64,000 bases of DNA from NCBI RefSeq assembly GCF_018998565.1, contig NZ_JAHNZO010000005.1:124001-188000 (forward strand), written 5' to 3'. Made by a program: the position numbers and the translations under genes. This DNA comes from Paenibacillus oleatilyticus (GTDB taxonomy: Bacteria; Bacillota; Bacilli; Paenibacillales; NBRC-103111). How positions within the stretch are numbered: the stretch's first letter is position 1; every line of letters starts with the position of its first letter. The notes under the pieces were generated by a model. It was not told the origin of the DNA. It did not search any database and saw only the letters and a list, made by a program, of their open reading frames with translations. This document shows, in pieces, positions 59,943-64,000 of the stretch.

Positions 59943-60941
59943 ATGACGAAAATCATCAACGATGTTCAAAATATCGTCCGCCATATGCTGCACGGATTCT
60001 ATTTTGAGCATAAAGACCGGGTGTCCTATAATGCAAAACATAATTTGATATTCCGTAAAGACCTTGCGGACATGGGCCGGCAAGTCGTGCTCATCAGCGG
60101 GGGAGGAAGCGGCCATGAGCCGGCGGATTTCGGCTATGTGGGCGACGGCATGCTTTCCGTTGCGGTTGTGGGTGAAATTTTCGTGCCGCCGACGCCGGAG
60201 CAAGTGTTGGAGGCGATCCGCCTCGTGGACAGGAGCAGAAGCGTGCTGCTCATCATTAAAAACTTTACCGCGGACGTCGGCAATTTTTTGACGGCGGAAG
60301 CTTGGGCGAAAGAAGAAGGGCGAATGGTCGACCATGTCATCGTTAACGACGATGTGTCGATCGAAGATGACGTGACGTACAACAAAAGAAGAAGGGGTGT
60401 CGCCGGTACCGTTTTGGTCCATAAAATATTGGGGGCGGCCGCGCGGGAAGGCTACACGCTGGAGCAACTGAAGGAACTCGGCGAGCAAGTAACCGGCAGG
60501 CTGCACACCTTGGGCGTGGCGCTGTCGCCGGCGAACGATCCGACGAAGGGCGAACCGTCGTTTACGCTGCAAACAAACGAAGCGTATTACGGCGTCGGCA
60601 TCCACGGGGAGAAAGGGTACAGGAAAGAGGTGTTTTCTTCTTCGGAAAAGCTTGCGGTCGAGCTGTTCAATAAGCTGAAAAGCGTATACCGTTGGAGAAG
60701 GCAAGACCCTTTCGCGATATTGGTCAACGGTTTAGGCGCGACCCCGCTGGTCGAACAGTATGCGTTTGCCAATGACATTCGCCGCTTGTGTGAACTGGAA
60801 AACTTGGATGTCCGGTTCGTCAAAGTCGGCACGCATTTGACTTCGCTCGATATGGAAGGAATTTCGCTCAGTTTTCTTAAGATCGAAGATCCGAAGTGGG
60901 AAGCGTGGCTGAAAGCGGACGTTGAAGCAGCGAAATGGTAA
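59943..60941 (+). CDS. dhaQ: DhaQ, dihydroxyacetone-binding co-activator (DhaK paralogue)
   Basis: This 332-residue protein is a single DhaK-type domain without DhaL. It has VVLISGGGSGHEPADFGYVG and YYGVGIHGEKGYRKEVF with the substrate-binding His. DhaQ binds dihydroxyacetone and partners DhaS rather than acting as kinase. Adjacent placement after dhaS and the presence of a complete DhaKL fusion on the other strand support DhaQ over a second kinase subunit. The start is ATG 59943 behind GGTGGAG. Confidence 0.85.
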   Translation: MTKIINDVQNIVRHMLHGFYFEHKDRVSYNAKHNLIFRKDLADMGRQVVLISGGGSGHEPADFGYVGDGMLSVAVVGEIFVPPTPEQVLEAIRLVDRSRSVLLIIKNFTADVGNFLTAEAWAKEEGRMVDHVIVNDDVSIEDDVTYNKRRRGVAGTVLVHKILGAAAREGYTLEQLKELGEQVTGRLHTLGVALSPANDPTKGEPSFTLQTNEAYYGVGIHGEKGYRKEVFSSSEKLAVELFNKLKSVYRWRRQDPFAILVNGLGATPLVEQYAFANDIRRLCELENLDVRFVKVGTHLTSLDMEGISLSFLKIEDPKWEAWLKADVEAAKW

Positions 60942-60962
60942 GATGGTAAAATTATAAGAATA

Positions 60963-61000
60963 AGCCCCTGGTTTTGAATCCAGGGGCTGCCAAGTTTTTA
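60963..61000. terminator. Terminator between dhaQ and the phosphotransferase gene
   Basis: AGCCCCTGG (60963-60971) pairs with CCAGGGGCT (60980-60988), with a T run shortly after on the plus strand. Confidence 0.72.
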
Positions 61001-61026
61001 CCTTTATTTTCCATGAACTACATAGG

Positions 61027-62013
61027 TCATAATAAGGTATTCCCGCGGGAAATTTGTTCCACATTCCGGTCAAGCCACTCGCGGATCGCGGCACTCGGAG
61101 GCTCGGCGACTGCGTTTTGCAGGAAGATCATGCACATATCGCAGCGGCGTCTTTCGACGAACAGCGGCAGCTGCTTCAGCCAGTGGCTGCTTAGCTCGTG
61201 CTCCCGACGGTATCCGTTCATAAAGCTGTCCAGAAACCGCTTGGCGAATTCGGACACGCGCTTCGGGTCGGCTTCGGGCCGGGCCCAATCCCCCAGTACC
61301 GAGGCATAGTAAACGGCCATGGCGATATCCTGCACGAAATAGTCGTACCCGCAATCGTCGAAATCGAACGCCGTAATCGTTTCCCCGTGCACAAAAAAGT
61401 TTTTGTGATGCAAATCCCGGTGGCATAAGCCGAAGCCGTCCGGTTCCGGCTCTAGCGCGTTGATGCGCGCCTCCACCTCGGCGTACCGGCGGTGGGCCAA
61501 GGCAATGTCGGGATGGGACAAATAAGCCGGGTCCAAGGTCAAAATATCTTTGTCCGGCCTGCGGGTCATGTCCGCAGGGACGGTGTACGACCGGGCCAGC
61601 TTGTGCATGCGGCCCGTAATTTCTCCCCAGGCTTCGAAGAGGCGGGGGCCCCAAGCCGGATGTCCGGCCTGGACGAGACCGCCCGGTGCTTGTTCGAAGC
61701 AGGCGAGCGTGAAGTAGCCGTCTTCCGTTTCAACCGTTTCCGTCCGTCGGCCCGAGCAAGACGGCACCGGCCTCGCTGCCCGGACGCCGCCCTCGGCGAG
61801 ATAGCCGGCGAAGTGCAGCTCCGACTCGATCAGCTCCCGCGAGCGGTGCGAGCTATGGGTTACGCGCAGAATCAGGTCCCGGCCGTCGCGCCGGAAGCCG
61901 TATATGAGATTTTCAAAGCCGCCTACATGGCTCACCGTCTCCGGAGCTACCCCGTAGGCGCGGGCTGCTTGGTTTAACAAATCTTGAGTAAAGCTCTGAT
62001 GCCAGTTTGTCAA
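61027..62013 (-). CDS. Aminoglycoside-phosphotransferase-fold kinase
   Basis: This 328-residue protein has the APH fold. The N-lobe has VGGFENLIYGFRRDGRDLIL, the catalytic loop is FGLCHRDLHHKNFFV, and the Mg-binding Asp is in TAFDFDDCGYDYFVQDIAMA. The arrangement is common in homoserine kinase-like, choline kinase-like and aminoglycoside phosphotransferase proteins. The substrate is not shown. I use TTG 62013, with GGAGA eight bases upstream. It is divergent from an MFS gene. Confidence 0.8.
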   Translation of the reverse strand: MTNWHQSFTQDLLNQAARAYGVAPETVSHVGGFENLIYGFRRDGRDLILRVTHSSHRSRELIESELHFAGYLAEGGVRAARPVPSCSGRRTETVETEDGYFTLACFEQAPGGLVQAGHPAWGPRLFEAWGEITGRMHKLARSYTVPADMTRRPDKDILTLDPAYLSHPDIALAHRRYAEVEARINALEPEPDGFGLCHRDLHHKNFFVHGETITAFDFDDCGYDYFVQDIAMAVYYASVLGDWARPEADPKRVSEFAKRFLDSFMNGYRREHELSSHWLKQLPLFVERRRCDMCMIFLQNAVAEPPSAAIREWLDRNVEQISRGNTLL

Positions 62014-62198
62014 TCTAGTCTCTCCTTCCGAACCGGAGCTGTTGTATGGACCGTCCGCTCCGTATCTGTCAAGCATAACATCTTTATCCAAGCCTTGGAA
62101 AGGGAAACGTTGAAAAAAAGAGATTCAAATCATCGATGGAATCGGTTACTCTTAAAATGTGGTATGAATGCTGCATGACTCCGGAGGACGGATAGCCG

Positions 62199-63470
62199 AT
62201 GTCGGTTTTATTATATGAATGGAAGATGCAGTTTCTCGGGTACAGCCGGAATCTCCGGTTGTTTCTTTGCTTTAATTTCGTATGGAATTTGGGGCTCGGA
62301 ATGTTCGGGCTTGTCTACAATCTCTATGTCAAAGCGCTCGGCTACGACCAGACGATGGTCGGGCATATTGTGGGGATGGCGGCGATGGCCGCAGCGATTG
62401 TGCTGGTGCCGGCCGGCATCATGAACGACAGGCTCGGTCCGAAGCGGCTTGTGACGACGGGAGGATTTTTGGTTATAGCCGCTCTTACGGCCCGCTCGTT
62501 GATCGATGGCGAGCAGGGGCTGCTCGTCTCCGCGTTTCTGGGCGGCATGACGCTGGCGGTCGTGTCGGCGACCGTCATTCCGTTCATGGCGAACCATTCT
62601 ACCCCGTCGCAGCGGGTGCATCTGTTCAGTTTAAACTTGGCTCTCGTCATGTTTGCAAGCGTTATCGGCAACGTGTTCGGCGGATTTCTCACCGACACGC
62701 TTCAGTTTACCTTCGGTCTCGACGGCGTCCTGAGCTTGCGTCTGACCTTGCTGACGGGCGTCGGCATAGCGGCACTCGGGCTGATTCCCGTCCTGATGCT
62801 GAAGGGGGGCCGGGAGGAACGGCTGTCCGGCGGGAAGCTTTCGTGGGGGCATGCCGTGCAGCATCACAAAGCGTCGCTTCAAGTGATCGGCCTCTTCGTT
62901 ATGCTCGGGCTGATGACCTCGACGGCCGGAGGCATGGTGGTGCCGTACTTGAACGTCTATTTCGAAGACCGCTTCGGCGCCTCGAAATCGGTGATCGGCG
63001 TCATCGTCTCCTTGGGGCAGGGAGCGACCGCGCTCGCGTACTTGATCGGTCCGGTCATCGCCCGGCGGCTCGGGGAAGCGAAAGCGGTTATCGTGCTTCA
63101 GCTGTGCTCGATCCCGTTTCTGCTAATTACGGCGTTTTCGACCAACCTGATGATTGCGAGCGGAGGGTATTTGTTCCGGCAGGCTCTGATGAATGCGGCC
63201 AATCCGTTCTACAACACGATCAAGATGAAATACGTCGACCGCTCGTTGCGTGGACTTGCCTCCAGCTCCGGAGAAGCGGTGTTCAATCTGGGCTGGTTTC
63301 TGGCCTCGCCGGTCAGCACCGGACTTGTCGCTCAATACGGCAGCTACTACGGATACGTTTACGCGTTCAGCATCACGGCGGTGGTGTATACGGTCGTTTC
63401 GGTGTTGTTCTACGTCTTTTTCGGCAAAAACCGGTTCAAGCCCGTGGAAACAGAGGAGACGGCTGCTTGA
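62199..63470 (+). CDS. MFS transporter
   Basis: This 423-residue protein has about 12 hydrophobic helices and the MFS loop 2-3 signature in IMNDRLGPKRLVTTGGFLVI, repeated in weaker form in GPVIARRLGEAKAVIV between helices 8 and 9. The central cytoplasmic loop is short. The substrate cannot be deduced; drug or metabolite efflux is common for this size. The start follows GGAGG at 62183-62187. It is followed by a decayed acetyltransferase. Confidence 0.85.
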   Translation: MSVLLYEWKMQFLGYSRNLRLFLCFNFVWNLGLGMFGLVYNLYVKALGYDQTMVGHIVGMAAMAAAIVLVPAGIMNDRLGPKRLVTTGGFLVIAALTARSLIDGEQGLLVSAFLGGMTLAVVSATVIPFMANHSTPSQRVHLFSLNLALVMFASVIGNVFGGFLTDTLQFTFGLDGVLSLRLTLLTGVGIAALGLIPVLMLKGGREERLSGGKLSWGHAVQHHKASLQVIGLFVMLGLMTSTAGGMVVPYLNVYFEDRFGASKSVIGVIVSLGQGATALAYLIGPVIARRLGEAKAVIVLQLCSIPFLLITAFSTNLMIASGGYLFRQALMNAANPFYNTIKMKYVDRSLRGLASSSGEAVFNLGWFLASPVSTGLVAQYGSYYGYVYAFSITAVVYTVVSVLFYVFFGKNRFKPVETEETAA

Positions 63471-63661
63471 ACGTTAGAACTTTTTACTGTCCTAACTGCG
63501 GGTTCTATACCGCGGGTCACCCACTGGATGTAGAACAGCGTAATATGGGGCTGGAATATGCCTATCCGATAAAAGTCGGAAACAATGTATGGATCGGGGG
63601 GAATGTTGTCGCCAAAAATATTCTCTCAGGTATAGTCGCTGATGGAATCATGAATGAATAG
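63467..63661 (+). pseudogene. Remnant of a maltose O-acetyltransferase-like (hexapeptide) gene
   Basis: This frame begins inside the MFS stop codon and reads FYTAGHPLDVEQRNMGLEYA, then YPIKVGNNVWIGGN and VVAKNILSGIVADG. These are the middle and end segments of sugar O-acetyltransferases of the left-handed beta-helix type. The N-terminal domain is gone, and between VWIGGN and VVAKN about 20 residues of the usual repeat are missing, as is the normal C-terminus. It is therefore a pseudogene with an N-terminal truncation and an internal deletion. The sequence is AT-richer than the MFS gene. Confidence 0.72.
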
Positions 63662-63688
63662 CTGGGAAAAGTTCTGGAGGGACGTTTA

Positions 63689-64000
63689 ATGAGATACGAT
63701 GCGAACAAATTATTTTGGTTAAATAAACCCGTGAGTTATTCTATTCAGGAAGATGAGGTTGTAATTAAAACTGACCCTGGCACGGACTTCTGGCAGCGTA
63801 CATACTACGGTTTTAGAAACGATAACGCTCCAGCTTTGTTATTCAAGATCAATGAACCATACTTTTCTTTCGTAGTCAGAACAGAGTTTGATAGCAAACA
63901 TCGTTTTGACCAATGCGGTGTAATTATTTACCAGGACAGTGATAATTGGTTCAAGGCTTCAATTGAGTATGAAAATGAAGAGTATCAACGATTAGGAAGC
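63689..64000 (+). CDS. DUF1349-like protein, truncated at the window edge
   Basis: A gene starts at ATG 63689 behind GGAGGG and stays open to the end of the window (104 codons). The product begins MRYDANKLFWLNKPVSYSIQ and contains KTDPGTDFWQRTYYGFRND, RTEFDSKHRFDQCGVIIYQD and SDNWFKASIEYENEEYQRLG. This is the DUF1349 beta-sandwich pattern, related to concanavalin-like lectin folds. Role is unknown. The full family length is about 190-200 residues, so roughly half is missing. Confidence 0.75.
   Translation, partial: MRYDANKLFWLNKPVSYSIQEDEVVIKTDPGTDFWQRTYYGFRNDNAPALLFKINEPYFSFVVRTEFDSKHRFDQCGVIIYQDSDNWFKASIEYENEEYQRLGS

Noticed and set aside
1-64000. CRISPR arrays, tRNA or rRNA genes, prophage or full insertion sequence
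   Set aside because: No regularly spaced repeats, tRNA cloverleaf-like genes, rRNA segments, integrase or transposase were recognised.

Overview
The window reads as chromosomal DNA of a GC-rich, spore-forming member of the Bacillota, most likely Paenibacillaceae (Paenibacillus, Cohnella or a relative). The evidence is strong AAGGAGG-type ribosome binding sites, GTG and TTG starts, SigA-type promoters, a YjcZ-type tiny sporulation protein, a CotF-like coat protein, a copper-amine-oxidase-type stalk protein, a T-box leader, a YesN/AraC regulator with LplA/LplB/YtcP-type transport genes, and CsoR, DhaS and Fur style control sites. There are no rRNA or tRNA genes, no CRISPR array and no recognisable transposase. 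Most of the window is dense and GC-rich. More AT-rich patches lie around 14.0-14.5, 59.3-59.9 and 63.5-64.0 kb.

Layout. 0-2.3 kb: molybdate uptake modAB (no modC here) and a DoxX protein. 2.9 kb: a 30-residue YjcZ-like peptide. 3.2-4.8 kb: a Fur-box-controlled iron operon with a FhuF/IucA-C-terminal-like [2Fe-2S] protein and a DUF2325 protein. 4.9-9.1 kb: a FadR-type regulator with a DUF2500 gene, divergent from glcD-glcF; the glc promoter carries a LutR-type operator. 9.1-9.3 kb: a 202-bp inverted-repeat element with a second copy at 47.5-47.8 kb. 9.6-13.2 kb: two convergent chemoreceptors. 13.3-15.4 kb: a VOC protein, a frameshifted secreted protein and an alpha/beta hydrolase. 15.7-28.2 kb: a polysaccharide-utilisation locus (AraC-type sensor-regulator, ABC importer, GH88/GH105 hydrolase and two large proteins of unrecognised family). 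28.3-34.7 kb: membrane, stalk, coat, CheY, HD-domain and DUF1835 genes. 34.7-36.2 kb: an aminotransferase behind a T-box leader that reads best as alanine-specific. 36.2-41.4 kb: a nickel/peptide-type ABC importer. 41.7-47.5 kb: copper efflux csoR-copZ-copA followed by a two-component system and a His-rich lipoprotein. 47.9 kb: an AHSA1-type protein.

48.8-56.3 kb: the most unusual block. It is one collinear set of two ABC-2 permeases, a radical SAM enzyme, a Gfo/Idh/MocA oxidoreductase, an acyl/peptidyl carrier protein, a second radical SAM enzyme and two ketosynthase-III-fold proteins, one of which appears to lack the nucleophilic cysteine. I do not recognise this combination as a described pathway. 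It looks like a small-molecule or peptide-conjugate biosynthesis and export cluster.

56.5-64 kb: a YqeB-like membrane protein behind a large palindromic operator, a dihydroxyacetone-kinase regulon (dhaKL divergent from dhaS-dhaQ, with an operator matching the Lactococcus DhaS spacing), an aminoglycoside-phosphotransferase-fold protein, an MFS transporter, a decayed sugar acetyltransferase and the start of a DUF1349 protein that runs off the right edge.
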